In this document: positions 1 to 11,200 of the stretch, in pieces
Numbering within the stretch: the first letter of the stretch is position 1
Layout of the letters: the number at the start of each line of letters is the position of its first letter
Origin: Stenotrophomonas rhizophila
GTDB taxonomy: Bacteria > Pseudomonadota > Gammaproteobacteria > Xanthomonadales > Xanthomonadaceae
Direction of reading: 5' to 3'
Assembly: GCF_007667275.1 (NCBI RefSeq)
Contig: NZ_VDQT01000005.1
Coordinates: forward strand, 248,001 to 312,000
Length of the DNA stretch: 64,000 nucleotides
Position numbers and translations under genes: made by a program
Notes under the pieces: generated by a model
Databases searched by the model: none
What the model was told of the DNA's origin: nothing
Seen by the model: only the letters and a program-made list of their open reading frames with translations

Positions 1-1
1 C

Positions 2-613
2 CCGAAGTTCAAGCCGGACTACATCGGCGCCGCGCCGTTCCCCGGGTTCCGCGAGGTGCTGGTCGGCGGGCAGGTGCTGTACGTCTCCGACGACGGCCGT
101 TACCTGATGCAGTCGCAGCCCTATGACATCCAGAACCGCGCGCCGGCCAGCAGTGCCGGCCTGCTGGCCTACCGCAAGGCACTGCTGGACAAGGTGCCGC
201 GTGGCGAGCGGATCGTGTTCGCCGCCGCCAAGCCCAAGCACACCCTGACGGTATTCACCGACATCGAATGCGGCTACTGCCGCAAGATGCACCAGGACAT
301 TCCGGAGCTGAACAAGCTCGGCATCACCGTGGAATACCTGGCCTTCCCGCGCATGGGCCCGGCCAGCCAGGATTTCAAAGACATGATCTCGGTCTGGTGC
401 GCGGCCGATCGCCGCCAGGCACTGACCAGCGCCAAGCAGGGCCAGCCGGTGGCGCCGAAGAACTGCACCAGCCCGGTGGCCATGCAGTACAACCTCGGCC
501 AGCAGGTGGGCGTGAGCGGCACCCCGGCGGTATTCGCCGCCGATGGTACCCAGCTGGGCGGCTATGTGCCGCCGGCGCAGCTGCTCAAGGCGCTGGAGCG
601 CCAGGCGAACTGA
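2..613 (+). CDS. dsbC: Thiol:disulfide interchange protein DsbC (5' partial)
   Basis: Periplasmic disulfide isomerase; only the last 204 codons lie in the window and the frame is open to the left edge. The thioredoxin-like domain carries the active-site motif CGYC at 269-280 in the context FTDIECGYCRKMH, as in the DsbC/DsbG family. Two further cysteines (VWCAAD and PKNCTS) match the structural disulfide of DsbC. The cis-proline loop reads VSGTPAVF. The visible N-terminal part (YIGAAPFPGFREVLVGG) fits the dimerisation and linker region. CGYC and length favour DsbC over DsbG. It converges on the next ORF with a gap of only 17 bp. Confidence 0.9.
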   Translation, partial: PKFKPDYIGAAPFPGFREVLVGGQVLYVSDDGRYLMQSQPYDIQNRAPASSAGLLAYRKALLDKVPRGERIVFAAAKPKHTLTVFTDIECGYCRKMHQDIPELNKLGITVEYLAFPRMGPASQDFKDMISVWCAADRRQALTSAKQGQPVAPKNCTSPVAMQYNLGQQVGVSGTPAVFAADGTQLGGYVPPAQLLKALERQAN

Positions 614-630
614 GCCAGCGCCGCTTTGGA

Positions 631-1275
631 TCACAGGGTCCGAAGCGGCGCCTCACGCCAGGTCGAATCGTCGACCACGTCGCCCAGCAGTCGTACACGT
701 ACCCCGTACCGTTGCGTGAGCTCTGCCAGGATGTCCGTCATCAGGTCGTCCTGCGCGGGAGTCGTGAACAGCGTGTGCGCCGTCTCGTGCGGTGACGAGG
801 GTGGCGCCGTAACGCTCACCGCATCCCATTCGCCCTCGGCGTCGCTGGCGGGGTAGTCGCCGTCGTCGGGCAGGTCGTCAGCGCCCCCAGCGCCAGCCAG
901 CCTGGATTCACCGAACAGATCGGCGGTGCTGCTGTCGCAGCGCGGATCCAGGAAGTCCCGCAGTGCGCTTCCGCCGAAGCCATGGTGCAGCCAACTGTGG
1001 TTGTCGGGCAGCGCGGTTACCCGCGGCGCGGCCCATCCTGGCGAGCGTACGGCACGGAAGAAAAAGGATGGCGCGCCTGCGCGGGGCCCAGGGTCGGACC
1101 GTGGCGGGTCGAATGAGCTGCGGAGCTCTTCGCGGTCTTTCTTCCATTTCCGGTTGTCGTTGCGGATGGCGGTGAGGATCGGCGTCTTGACCGCGCGTCG
1201 GTCTTTGAGGGTCGTCTGTGCGCTCCGGCTGCCGAAGCCGGCGAAGATGCACAGCAGGGCGGTGGGGGTCCGCAT
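631..1275 (-). CDS. Hypothetical protein, no recognised family
   Basis: A 214-codon frame from ATG at 1275; a TTG three codons upstream (1284) is an alternative start. I do not recognise it. The N-terminus (MRTPTALLCIFAGFGSRSAQ) is weakly hydrophobic but not a convincing signal peptide. The middle is basic (RNDNRKWKKDREELRSS), and the C-terminal third is acidic and then ends in a plausible folded stretch (LAELTQRYGVRVRLLGDVVDD). Base composition and codon choice are less extreme than in neighbouring genes. It is the best frame in an otherwise empty 900-bp gap between convergent genes, which supports but does not prove that it is real. An imperfect 10-bp inverted repeat lies just upstream (about 1299-1329). 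Confidence 0.5.
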   Translation of the reverse strand: MRTPTALLCIFAGFGSRSAQTTLKDRRAVKTPILTAIRNDNRKWKKDREELRSSFDPPRSDPGPRAGAPSFFFRAVRSPGWAAPRVTALPDNHSWLHHGFGGSALRDFLDPRCDSSTADLFGESRLAGAGGADDLPDDGDYPASDAEGEWDAVSVTAPPSSPHETAHTLFTTPAQDDLMTDILAELTQRYGVRVRLLGDVVDDSTWREAPLRTL

Positions 1276-1480
1276 GGGATGCAAGGCGCCATGGAAAAAG
1301 GGACCGCCATTATTGAAAGGCAGTCCCTGTCGGCTTCCAGAAAATGCTCAGGTACTGGCATGCGCGCATCCCTGCGTCGCTTTCAGTCGCGAATGACGCG
1401 TCCCTGCGCGAGCGGGGTGCAACCGTGGCGTTGCGCGTCTGCGTTGCAGTTACGTCATGCATGGCGGCATGCAGGTGCAC

Positions 1481-1501
1481 CCGGGGCCATGGCGGCCCCG
1501 G
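1481..1501 (-). terminator. Hairpin downstream of chitinase gene
   Basis: An 8-bp perfect stem (CCGGGGCC, loop atggc, GGCCCCGG) lies 12 bp past the chitinase stop on the minus strand. No T-run follows, so it is a weak intrinsic terminator at best. Confidence 0.3.
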
Positions 1502-1513
1502 GCGCGGTGACGC

Positions 1514-3616
1514 TTATTTCAGGCCATTGCTGATCGTGTTGACCAGCGTGCCCTGGGTGTCATCGCCGCTGAACTCCCAGAAGAACGCGCCGCCCAGTCC
1601 CTGGGTTTTCACGTAGCCCATCTTCTCGGTCACCATCGCCGGGGTGTCGAAGCTCCAGAAGGTGGTGCCGTTGTAGCTCCAGGTGGCCCGCGCGGTGGCG
1701 TCGGTGAAGACCGGATGGTTGAGGTTCTTCAACACCTTCCAGTCTTCGATGCCCGCCTCGTAGGTCCCCGGTGCGGCCGTGCCCGTCTGGTACAGCCCGT
1801 TGTTGACGTTGGGCACGTTGGTCCAGCCGCGGCCGTAGAAGCCGATGCCCAGGTTGAGCTTGCTGGCCGGCACCCCGCGGGCGAGGAAGGCTTCCATCGC
1901 ATCGTTGCTGTTGTACAGCTTCACATCACCGGTGGAAGGGTCGGCCGGCGAATCGAACAGCGCCGAATGGTGCCCGGTCTTCGGGTCGAACGCGCCGTGG
2001 AAGTCGTACGTCATCACGTTGATGAAATCCAGGTACGGGTGGTACGCCGCCGGATCGGTCACGCGGATCTTGTCGATGCCCGCGCCTACCGCCACGGTCA
2101 GCAACAGGCCCGGCCGCACCGCATCGAGCTGGCGGCGGAATTCGGCCATCAGCGCGGTGAAGTTGGCATTGTCGGCCGGGGTCCCGCAGGCGATGCCGCA
2201 CGCCACCGGGTATTCCCAGTCGATGTCGATGCCGTCGAACACACCCGCCGCCGCGCCCACGCCACCGGCACCGTCGGTCACCGGCAGGTTGCCCTTGATG
2301 TAGGCATCGATGCACGAGGCCACGAAGGCCTGGCGGTTGGCCGGCTGCGCCGCGCTGGAGAAGCCGCGCGACCAGGTCCAGCCACCCAGCGAGATCAACA
2401 CCTTCACGTTCGGGTGCTTGGCCTTGAGCTGCTTGAGCTGGTTCCAGTTGCCGCGCAGCGGCTGGTCCCAGGTGTCGGCGCTGCCGCTGACGCTTTCACC
2501 GGCCTGGAAGGCCTTGGTGTAATCGGCGAACGCATCGCCGCCGGCGCCGGTGTTCGGGTCGGAGGGCTGGGTGACGCCCACTTCGCAGCGGTTGTTGCGC
2601 ACGTTGCCGAAGGCGTAGTTGATGTGGGTCAGCTTGCTGGCCGAACCACTGGTGTCGATGTTCTTGACCCGGTAATTGCGCCCGTAGATGCCCCACTGGG
2701 TGAAGTAGCCGATCACCCGCTTGTTGCCGCCACTGCCGCCACCGGCACTGGTGGTCACGCTGATCGTGGTACTGCGGGCCGAGGCGTTGCCGGCGTTGTC
2801 GCGCGCACGCACCGCATAGGTGTAGGCGGTGCTGGCGGTGAGCCCGCCGTCGGTGAACTGGGTGGCGCTGGGCGAGCCGACCAGGTTGCCGTTGCGGTAT
2901 ACGTCGTAGCCGGCCACGCCGCTGCCACCGCTGTTGTCGGTGGCCGCGTTCCAGGCCAGGTTGACCGTGGTCGCGGTCTTCGAGGGTGAGGCAAGGCCGC
3001 CCGGTACGCTGGGCGCGGTGGTGTCGTTGCTGGCCGCGTTGACGGTCACGCTGACCGTGGCCGACGAGGTCACCGCATTGTTGTTGTCGGTCGCAACGGC
3101 TTTGAAGGTATGGGTGCCGGCCGCCGCGTTGGCCCAGCTCACGCTGTACGGCGCGCTGGTGTCGACGCCGAGCGAGGTGCCGCCGCGGAAGAACTCGACC
3201 TTGCTCACGCTGCCATCGGCGTCGCTGGCGTTGGCGCTGACCGTGATCGTGCTGCCGGCGCTGAAGCTGGCGCCGTTGGCCGGCGAGGTCAGGCTGACGC
3301 TGGGCGGCTGGTTGCTGCCGCCGCTGTCGCAGGCGCCCAGGTTGGTGTAGTACGGCGCGCCGGCCGGGTGGTCGGGCGGGGCATTCCAGATGTCCTGGTT
3401 GGCCCGGTACAGCACGCCGCCCTTCTGCAGGGTGGTGCCTTGCTTGTAGATCACGTTGCCGTCCCACACCGGCACGCCGGTACAGCCGGCGGCCAGGGCA
3501 AGGCCCGGGCTCAGGGCCGCCGAGCCCAGGGCGAGGGCCAGCAGCCAGCGCCGATGCCGGGCCGGTCGATGGGGAGATAACGATGTCACCTTACTGCGCG
3601 CACTCGGGTCAGCCAT
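1514..3616 (-). CDS. Secreted multidomain chitinase, GH18 family
   Basis: An extracellular endochitinase hydrolysing beta-1,4 links in chitin, 700 aa. The ATG at 3616 is chosen because a signal peptide follows (RHRRWLLALALGSAALSPGLALA, residues about 20-42) and GGAG precedes it by about 8 bases. Domains in order: a CBM5/12 chitin-binding module (about 43-92, with aromatic residues in VLYRANQDIW and APYYTNLG), a bacterial Ig-like domain (about 97-185, PPSVSLTSPANG), a fibronectin type III domain (about 190-285, APSVPGGL), and the GH18 catalytic barrel (about 290-700). The barrel carries the full DGxDxDWE motif as FDGIDIDWEYP, whose Glu is the proton donor. The divergent upstream region holds a possible LacI-type operator. 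It is a probable substrate of the Xps system encoded 15 kb away. Confidence 0.95.
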   Translation of the reverse strand: MADPSARSKVTSLSPHRPARHRRWLLALALGSAALSPGLALAAGCTGVPVWDGNVIYKQGTTLQKGGVLYRANQDIWNAPPDHPAGAPYYTNLGACDSGGSNQPPSVSLTSPANGASFSAGSTITVSANASDADGSVSKVEFFRGGTSLGVDTSAPYSVSWANAAAGTHTFKAVATDNNNAVTSSATVSVTVNAASNDTTAPSVPGGLASPSKTATTVNLAWNAATDNSGGSGVAGYDVYRNGNLVGSPSATQFTDGGLTASTAYTYAVRARDNAGNASARSTTISVTTSAGGGSGGNKRVIGYFTQWGIYGRNYRVKNIDTSGSASKLTHINYAFGNVRNNRCEVGVTQPSDPNTGAGGDAFADYTKAFQAGESVSGSADTWDQPLRGNWNQLKQLKAKHPNVKVLISLGGWTWSRGFSSAAQPANRQAFVASCIDAYIKGNLPVTDGAGGVGAAAGVFDGIDIDWEYPVACGIACGTPADNANFTALMAEFRRQLDAVRPGLLLTVAVGAGIDKIRVTDPAAYHPYLDFINVMTYDFHGAFDPKTGHHSALFDSPADPSTGDVKLYNSNDAMEAFLARGVPASKLNLGIGFYGRGWTNVPNVNNGLYQTGTAAPGTYEAGIEDWKVLKNLNHPVFTDATARATWSYNGTTFWSFDTPAMVTEKMGYVKTQGLGGAFFWEFSGDDTQGTLVNTISNGLK

Positions 3617-3921
3617 GGTCGTACTCCGATCAAGGTGATGGGCACTGGGCGGCGGGGTACCGCCCAGCGTTGCAGCAGGTCCGGGGCCGGTGAGAGAGGC
3701 CGGCGACAGCTCAGGGGGCGGACATGGGACCCCACCGGGACGGTGTGCCCGGCGGGTCGTGGCAACGTTGTCATGGATTGCCATGGCAATCCGTGCGCCA
3801 GCGCAAGGTTCCGAGCGTCCGATCGTGCCCACCCCGGGACGCGAGGGGTCGGGGCGGCGACCACCGGGGGGCGCGGACCGGTACAATAGTGGGCCCCGTT
3901 CCCAACCACGGTTCCCCGGAC
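3617..3921. promoter_or_regulatory. Divergent control region, chitinase / purL
   Basis: A gene-free 305 bp between divergent starts. It holds a LacI-type palindrome centred on AACGTT (3758-3775), an 18-bp perfect palindrome directly adjoining it (3775-3792), and a TACAAT -10-like hexamer (3882-3887) about 35 bp before purL. No convincing -35 was seen for purL. Confidence 0.5.
3758..3775 (-). promoter_or_regulatory. Candidate LacI-family (NagR-like) operator
   Basis: The 18-bp site has core GCAACGTTGTCAT. I recall a NagR consensus for chitin/GlcNAc genes in gammaproteobacteria of roughly AATGACARCGYTGTCATT; this site matches 14 of 18 positions, with the right half-site nearly complete. It lies about 140 bp upstream of the chitinase start. 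Assignment to NagR is inference. Confidence 0.4.
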
Positions 3922-6900
3922 ATGATGGTCCTCGAGGGCGCATCCGCCCTTTCGCCGTTCCGCCGCGAACGTCTTGAATCCCGCCTCCAGTCCCTGGCCG
4001 CCGATCTGCGCATCACCGGTGCCTGGCATGTGTACTTCATCCAGACCGAGGGCGACGCCGCCCCGGACCCGGTGGTCCTGACCCGGATCCTGGAAGCCGA
4101 GCCGGCCCCGGCTGCGCGCGCGGAAGGGGCGATCAGCCGCTTCGTGGTGCCGCGCCTGGGCACGCTGTCGCCGTGGTCGAGCAAGGCCACCGAACTGGTG
4201 CGTGGCGCCGGGCAGCCGATCCGCCGGGTGGAACGCGGACTGCGCATCGACCTGGCCGGCTGGCCGGCGGATGCCGAGACCCGCGAGGCGGTGGTGCGTG
4301 CGTTGCACGACCCGATGACCCAGTCGGTGCTGGACGATGCCGCCCAGGCCCAGGCGCTGTTCAGCGCGCCGGCCCGCGGCGAGCTGGAGCGGGTGGCACT
4401 GGACGACCTGGAAGCGGCCAACCGCCGGCTCGGCCTGGCCATGGCCCAGGACGAGATCGACTACCTGCGCCAGCGCTTCGGCGAACTCGGCCGCAAGCCG
4501 TCGGACGTGGAACTGATGATGTTCGCGCAGGCCAATTCCGAGCACTGCCGGCACAAGATCTTCAACGCCAGCTGGACCATCGATGGCGCGGACAAGCCGC
4601 ACTCGCTGTTCCGCATGATCAAGAACACCCACCAGCAGACCCCGCAGCACACGCTCAGCGCCTACAGCGACAACGCGGCGGTGGTGGCCGGCTTCCCGGC
4701 CGCGCGCTACCGCCCGGACCCGGCCAGCGGCCAGTACCGCAGCGAACCGGTGGTCGATTCGGCGTTCTGCATCAAGGTGGAAACGCATAACCACCCGACC
4801 GCGATCGCCCCTTTCCCGGGCGCATCGACCGGTGCCGGCGGCGAGATCCGCGACGAAGGCGCCACCGGCCGCGGTGGCAAGCCCAAGGCCGGCCTGACCG
4901 GGTTCTCGGTCTCGCACCTGCGCATCCCGACCCTGCCGCAGCCGTGGGAAGCGCCGCGCGCGCTGAACCCGCGCATGGCGCCGGCGCTGGACATCATGCT
5001 GGAGGGCCCGCTCGGCGGCGCCGCCTTCAACAATGAATTCGGCCGGCCGAACCTGCTGGGCTACTTCCGCAGCTTCGAACTGCCGGAAGGCGAGGGCCTG
5101 ACCCGCGCCTACGACAAGCCGATCATGCTGGCCGGTGGCCTCGGCGCGATCGACCAGGTGCAGGTCGAAAAGCTGAAGCTGCAGCCGGGCGACGCGGTGA
5201 TCGTGCTCGGTGGCCCGGCCATGCTGATCGGCCTGGGCGGCGGCGCCGCAAGTTCGGTGGCCTCCGGCGAAAGCGCCGAGGACCTGGATTTCGCCAGCGT
5301 GCAGCGCGACAACCCGGAGATGGAACGGCGCTGCCAGGAAGTGATCGACCGCTGCGTCGCGCTGGGCCTGGACAACCCGATCCGCTGGTTCCACGACGTG
5401 GGCGCCGGTGGCCTGTCCAACGCGATTCCGGAACTGCTGCACGACTCCGGCGTGGGCGGGGTGATCGACCTCGGCAAGGTGCCCACCGACGACCCGTCGC
5501 TGTCGCCGATGCAGCTGTGGTGCAACGAATCGCAGGAACGCTACGTGCTCGGCGTGCCGCAGGAGCGCCTGGCCGAGTTCGCCGCGCTGTGCGCACGCGA
5601 GCGTTGCCCATTCGCCGCCGTCGGCGTGGCCACGGCAGAGGAACGCCTGGTGGTCGCCTATGGCGCGACCGTCGGCAACATCCCGGCCGATGCCCCGATC
5701 GACCTGCCGATGGACGTGCTGTTCGGCAAGCCGCCGAAGATGCACCGCGACACCGCGCACCCGGCGGCACCGCGCTGGCCGGCGCTGAAGACCGGCGGGC
5801 TGGACCTGCACGAGGCCGGCCTGCGCGTGCTGGCACACCCGTCGGTGGCGTCGAAGAACTTCCTGGTCACCATTGGTGACCGCAGCGTCGGCGGCCTGAC
5901 CGCACGCGAACAGATGATCGGTCCGTGGCAGCTGCCGCTGGCCAACGTCGCGATCACCCTGGCCGGGTTCGATACCCTGGCCGGTGAAGCGATGGCGATC
6001 GGCGAACGCACCCCGCTGGCGCTGCTCGATGCCGCCGCCTCGGCGCGCATGGCGGTGGGCGAAGCGATCACCAACCTGTGCGCGGCCCCGGTCGACGCGC
6101 TGGAAACGGTGAAGCTGTCGGCCAACTGGATGGCGGCGGCGGGCCATGACGGCGAAGACGCGCTGCTGTACGACGCGGTGCGCGCGGTCGGCATGGAGCT
6201 GTGCCCGCAGCTGGACCTGAGCATTCCGGTCGGCAAGGACTCGCTGTCGATGCAGGCGCAGTGGCACGACGCCGGCCAGGCGCACAAGTCGGTGTCGCCG
6301 GTGTCGCTGGTGATCTCCGCGTTCGCGCCGGTGGCCGACGCCAGCACCCAGTTGACCCCGCTGCTGGACCGCGATGCCGACAGCGAGCTGTGGCTGATCG
6401 GGCTGGGCGCGGGCAAACAGCGCCTGGGCGGTTCCATCCTGGCCCAGGTGCATGCCGACCACAGCGCGCTGCCGGCCTTCGCCGGTGCCGTGCCGGACCT
6501 GGACGACCCGCAGCGCCTGCGTGCGTTCTTTGAACTGATCCGCGACGCGCGCCAGTCCGGACTGCTGCTGGCCTACCACGACCGCAGCGATGGCGGCGCG
6601 TTCGCGGCGCTGTGCGAAATGGCCTTTGCCTCGCGCCAGGGCCTGGACATCACCCTGGACGCGTGGGGCGACGACCCGTTCCGCAGCCTGTTCAACGAGG
6701 AACTGGGTGCGGTGGTGCAGATCGCGCGCGAAGACCGTGCGGCCTTCGCCGACCTGGTCGAGCGCCACGCGCTGACCGAGTGCGCCCAGCGCATCGCCAG
6801 GCCGACCACCGCACCGGTGGTGCGGGTGTCGCTGCAGGGCGAAAGCCTGGTGGAATGGCGCTGGGAAGCGCTGTTCGACGCCTGGTGGTCGGTTACCCAC

Positions 6901-7806
6901 GCCATGCAGAAGCTGCGCGACAACCCGGACAATGCCGACCAGGAGCGCGCCATCGCGCGCAGCTTCACCGCGCCCGGCCTGAAGCCGAAGCTCAGCTTCG
7001 ACCTCAATGAAGACGTGGCCATGCCGTTCATCAACACCGGCGCGCGTCCGCGCGTGGCCGTGCTGCGCGAGCAGGGCGTCAACGGCCAGATCGAAATGGC
7101 CAACATCTTCGAGCGTGCCGGCTTCAGCAGTTTCGACGTGCACATGAGCGACCTGATCGAAGGCCGCGTGGACCTGGCCGACTTCACCGGCCTGGCCGCC
7201 TGCGGTGGCTTCAGCTACGGCGACGTGCTGGGTGCCGGTCGCGGCTGGGCGACCTCGGTGCTGGAGCGCAGCGCGCTGCGCGATGCGTTCGCCACGTTCT
7301 TCGCACGCCCTGACAGCTTCGCGCTGGGGGTGTGCAATGGCTGCCAGATGATGAGCCAGCTCAAGGACATCATTCCCGGTGCCGACCACTGGCCACAGTT
7401 CCGCCGCAACCGCAGCGAGCAGTTCGAAGCGCGTACCGCATTGCTGGAAGTGGTGGAGTCGCCGTCCATCCTGCTGCGTGGCATGGCCGGTTCGCGCCTG
7501 CCGGTGGCGGTGGCGCACGGCGAAGGCCAGGCGGTGTTCGCCACCGCCGTGGACCAGGCCGCCGCGCGCGTAGCGCTGCGTTACGTGGATGGCGACGGCA
7601 ACGTCGCGACCCAGTACCCGCTCAATCCGAACGGCTCGCCCGACGGCATCACCGGCCTGACCACCACCGACGGCCGGGTGACCATCATGATGCCGCACCC
7701 GGAGCGCACCCCGCGCGCGGTGAACCTGAGCTGGCATCCGGCGGACTGGAACGGCGACTCGCCGTGGCTGCGCATGTTCCGCAACGCAAGAGTATGGTGC
7801 GGCTGA
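3922..7806 (+). CDS. purL: Phosphoribosylformylglycinamidine synthase
   Basis: Catalyses FGAR + Gln + ATP to FGAM in purine synthesis. The large single-chain form, 1294 aa, is the usual size in gammaproteobacteria. ATG 3922 is chosen because the start [15 protein letters not shown] aligns with other large PurL proteins. Visible parts are the PurS-like N-terminus, the duplicated AIRS-like synthetase core ([38 protein letters not shown]), and a C-terminal class I glutaminase with nucleophile Cys in [12 protein letters not shown] and the His/Glu pair in MPHPERTPR. Monocistronic: divergent from the chitinase gene and closed by a strong terminator. Confidence 0.98.
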   Translation: MMVLEGASALSPFRRERLESRLQSLAADLRITGAWHVYFIQTEGDAAPDPVVLTRILEAEPAPAARAEGAISRFVVPRLGTLSPWSSKATELVRGAGQPIRRVERGLRIDLAGWPADAETREAVVRALHDPMTQSVLDDAAQAQALFSAPARGELERVALDDLEAANRRLGLAMAQDEIDYLRQRFGELGRKPSDVELMMFAQANSEHCRHKIFNASWTIDGADKPHSLFRMIKNTHQQTPQHTLSAYSDNAAVVAGFPAARYRPDPASGQYRSEPVVDSAFCIKVETHNHPTAIAPFPGASTGAGGEIRDEGATGRGGKPKAGLTGFSVSHLRIPTLPQPWEAPRALNPRMAPALDIMLEGPLGGAAFNNEFGRPNLLGYFRSFELPEGEGLTRAYDKPIMLAGGLGAIDQVQVEKLKLQPGDAVIVLGGPAMLIGLGGGAASSVASGESAEDLDFASVQRDNPEMERRCQEVIDRCVALGLDNPIRWFHDVGAGGLSNAIPELLHDSGVGGVIDLGKVPTDDPSLSPMQLWCNESQERYVLGVPQERLAEFAALCARERCPFAAVGVATAEERLVVAYGATVGNIPADAPIDLPMDVLFGKPPKMHRDTAHPAAPRWPALKTGGLDLHEAGLRVLAHPSVASKNFLVTIGDRSVGGLTAREQMIGPWQLPLANVAITLAGFDTLAGEAMAIGERTPLALLDAAASARMAVGEAITNLCAAPVDALETVKLSANWMAAAGHDGEDALLYDAVRAVGMELCPQLDLSIPVGKDSLSMQAQWHDAGQAHKSVSPVSLVISAFAPVADASTQLTPLLDRDADSELWLIGLGAGKQRLGGSILAQVHADHSALPAFAGAVPDLDDPQRLRAFFELIRDARQSGLLLAYHDRSDGGAFAALCEMAFASRQGLDITLDAWGDDPFRSLFNEELGAVVQIAREDRAAFADLVERHALTECAQRIARPTTAPVVRVSLQGESLVEWRWEALFDAWWSVTHAMQKLRDNPDNADQERAIARSFTAPGLKPKLSFDLNEDVAMPFINTGARPRVAVLREQGVNGQIEMANIFERAGFSSFDVHMSDLIEGRVDLADFTGLAACGGFSYGDVLGAGRGWATSVLERSALRDAFATFFARPDSFALGVCNGCQMMSQLKDIIPGADHWPQFRRNRSEQFEARTALLEVVESPSILLRGMAGSRLPVAVAHGEGQAVFATAVDQAAARVALRYVDGDGNVATQYPLNPNGSPDGITGLTTTDGRVTIMMPHPERTPRAVNLSWHPADWNGDSPWLRMFRNARVWCG

Positions 7807-7837
7807 CCACGTGTGATGAAGTGGTGAGTACCGCGTG

Positions 7838-7871
7838 AAAAAACCGCCGACCTTGTCGGCGGTTTTTTTTT
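7838..7871 (+). terminator. Intrinsic terminator of purL
   Basis: An 8-bp perfect stem CCGCCGAC / GTCGGCGG (7844-7851 and 7855-7862) with loop ctt, preceded by an A-run and followed by nine T residues. The symmetry could let it work in both directions. Confidence 0.95.
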
Positions 7872-8255
7872 GCGCGCACACCAAACTGTGACGAAGCAAC
7901 GAGTTACATCGCGTTACATGCAGCGGTGCGTGTGATGGCAAATGCTCACAAGCTGCTAACAAAACGCGCTTATGAATAGTCGGATCTGTGACGCCTCTCG
8001 CGTTCGTGGACTTTTTAACGTCAAAGTCTTGACGCCACCAAAACCCTGCGTTAACACTGAGGTCTCATTTCGACAGCGTTCAGTTCTGCAGTAACCCCAA
8101 GGATGGCGAGTTCTCTGTTCGTTGCACGCGCCGTTCGGCAGCTCACGCAGTAATCAAAAAAATTCCAAGCGAAAACGCCCCCAGGGGACGTTGGACCACG
8201 GTGTCCGGCGTTGGCGTCGCTTTGCCCGAAACCAGTCCAACCAGGAGTCGCATCG
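7872..8255 (+). promoter_or_regulatory. AT-richer leader and promoter region of the adhesin gene
   Basis: A 384-bp gene-free stretch, clearly less GC-rich than its surroundings. A possible sigma-70-type pair is TTGACG (8029-8034), 16 bp, TTAACA (8051-8056). The -35 also forms an inverted repeat CGTCAA-agtc-TTGACG (8019-8034) that could be an operator. If this promoter is used, the 5' leader would be about 190 nt. Confidence 0.4.
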
Positions 8256-11200
8256 ATGAATCGGATTTATCGCAAGGTCTGGAACAAAGCACTGGGGCAG
8301 ATGGTGGTTGCCTCTGAATTGGCCAGCAGCCAGACCTCCGGCGTGGTGATCGACCAGCGACGGTCAGCCGGCGCACGCAGCGCATCGGCGCTGTCCGCCG
8401 CCATCGCGTTGACGCTTGGATTCGGGATGGGTGGGGCGCCGTCGGTTGCGCAGGCGCAATCAGTGGAGGTCGGTGGCAATGCGAACTGCGTGGTGCTCAA
8501 CAGCAGCGTGATCGACAGCTGCGTGGTGGACGGCAACGCCACCGCCTCGGGCAGCAACGCCGTGGCGATCGGCAGCAACAGCACGGCGTCGGCCGCCAAC
8601 AGCGTGGCGCTGGGCGCCGGCTCGCGCGCTGCGCGCGCCAACACGGTGTCGGTCGGTGATGCCGGCAGGGAGCGCCAGGTGACCAACGTCGCCGCCGGCA
8701 CCGCCGCCACCGATGCGGTCAACAAGGCCCAGCTGGACACCGTGGCGGCCACCGCCGCCAGCGCCACGCGCTACTTCAAGGCTGACGGCGCGGGCGACGA
8801 CAGCGACGCGGCCAGCATCGACGGGGACGGCGCGCTTGCCGCCGGTGCCGACGCCAGCGCGTTGGGCGATGGCGCCACCGCGCTGGGCAACACCAGCCAG
8901 GCGCTGGCCAACGCCACCACCGCAGTGGGCAGCGGTGCCGTCGCCGCCGGCCTCGGCGGCAGCGCCTTCGGCCAGGGCGCGCTCGCCATCGGCGATGCCA
9001 CCGTGGCCTCCGGACAGAACGCCATGGCCTTCGGGCTCGGCGACGTCGCGGTAGGCGCGTCTGCCTTCGCTGCGAGTGAAAACGGTGCGGCCACCGCGAT
9101 CGGTGGGCTGGCCGAAGCCAGTGCAGACGGTGCCACCGCGATCGGCGGCGGCGCACTGGCGATTGGTGCGGGCAGCACCTCGCTCGGCCGCGGCGCCGGC
9201 AGCGGTGGCGAAGCGTCCATCGCGGTGGGCGCCTTCAGCACCGCCGTGGCCGACTTCAGTGCCGCGCTCGGTTCCAACTCCGCCGCCGTTGCCGTTGGCA
9301 GCGTGGCGCTGGGCGCCGGCTCGTATGCCGATCGCGTGGACACCGTGTCGGTCGGCAACAACAACGGCCTGCAGCGGCAGATCACCCATGTGGCCGACGG
9401 CACCGAAGCCAACGATGCGGTGAACAAGGCGCAGCTGGACGAAGTGGGTGACGTGGCGTCGACCACGGCGAAATATTTCCAGGCCACCAGCAGCGCCGAC
9501 AGCGACGCCGGTGCGTTCGCCGACGGCGACAACGCCACCGCCGCAGGCGAAGCCAGCAACGCCCTGGGCAGCGGCACCACCGCGCTCGGCAGCGGTGCAA
9601 CGGCAGTGGCGCAGAACGCGACTGCGGTCGGTTACAACGCCCTTGCCAGCGGCCAGAACAGCGCCGCCTTCGGCAACAACGCGCAGGCCAACGGCGCGGG
9701 CAGCGTCGCGGTCGGCGGCGCGGCCGTGGATGAAGACGGCAACCCGCTGATCACCAACGGTGGGGTGCCGGTCGATACCGGCGCCACCAGCGCCAGCGTC
9801 GGCGGCACCGCCGTGGGCGCCAGTGCCGACGCGTCCGGCTTCGCGGCCTCGTCGTACGGCGTCGGCGCCTATGCGGCTGGCGCGCAGTCGTCGGCCTTCG
9901 GCGCGGTGGCCAATGCCACCGGCGATTACGCCACGGCGGTGGGCACGCAGAGCGCGGCCAGCGGCACCAGCAGCACCGCCATCGGCGGTCCGGTCGACCT
10001 GATTCCTGGACTGGGCTTCTTCGTCGACACCCAGGCCAGTGGCGAAGCCGCCACCGCGGTCGGTGCCGGTGCCATCGCCAGCGGCGACTACGCGGTGGCC
10101 AACGGCACGTTGAGCGAAGCTTCCGGCACCGAAGCGACGGCACTGGGTTACTTCGCCTACGCACCTGGCGAAGGCGCGTCCGCGCTGGGCGCGGAAAGCT
10201 GGGCCAGCGGCGAGCTGAGCACGGCGGTGGGCTTCTACAGCACGGCACGCGGCGCCAACAGCGTGGCGCTCGGGGCCAACTCCACGGCCGTGCGCGACAA
10301 CACCGTGTCGGTCGGCGATGTCGGCAACGAACGCCAGGTCACCCATGTCGCCGCCGGTACCGAAGACACCGATGCGGTGAACAAGGCGCAGCTGGACGCC
10401 GTCGCGGACACCGCCGACGGTACCGCCTACCGCTTCAAGGCCAACGCCTCGCAGGACAGCGACGTGGGCGCGTTCGCCGATGGCGATGGCGCGCTCGCCG
10501 CCGGTGAGGCCAGCAACGCGTTCGGTGCGGGCGCTACCGCGGTGGGCAATGGCGCAGCGGCCGTCGGCGATGACACCGTTGCGGTCGGCCGCAATGTGGC
10601 CGCCAACGGCGCCGGCAGCGTCGCCATCGGTGGCGTCGGCCAGGCCTACGACCAGTACAACCAGCCGATCGTGGACGGCGACGGCAACGCGGTAACGGTG
10701 GGCACCACGGCCGCGCAGGACGCGGTCGCGGTCGGCGCCGGCGCGCAGGCCACCGGCGCACAGAGCAATGCCTTGGGCAGCGGCGCGCAGGCCACCGCCG
10801 ACAACAGCCTGGCGCAGGGTTACAAGGCACGCGCCACCGGCGACTACAGCATCGCGCAGGGCGACAATGCGTTCGCCAGCGGCGTGGAGAGCACCGCCAC
10901 CGGTGCCTATGCCTGGGCTACCGCGGAAAGCGCCACGGCGTTCGGTGCCAGCGCGTGGGCCACCGATGCCAATGCAACCGCGGTGGGTTACGCGGCCTGG
11001 GCCGATGGCGTCGGCGCCACCTCGATCGGCTACAACAGCTGGGCGCGCGGCAGCAGTTCCACCGCGCTCGGTCGCGGCGCGTTCGGCTATGGCGACAACA
11101 GCGTGGCCGTGGGCTACCAGGCGCTGGGCAACAGCATCAACACCATCGCCATCGGCACCAATGTCGTGGCCGGGGGCGAAAGCGCGATCGGCATCGGTGC

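Noticed and set aside
3586..7962. Open frame of 1458 codons on the minus strand opposite purL
   Set aside because: Protein is rich in Arg, His, Gln and Val without family resemblance; it is a GC-skew shadow of purL codon usage.
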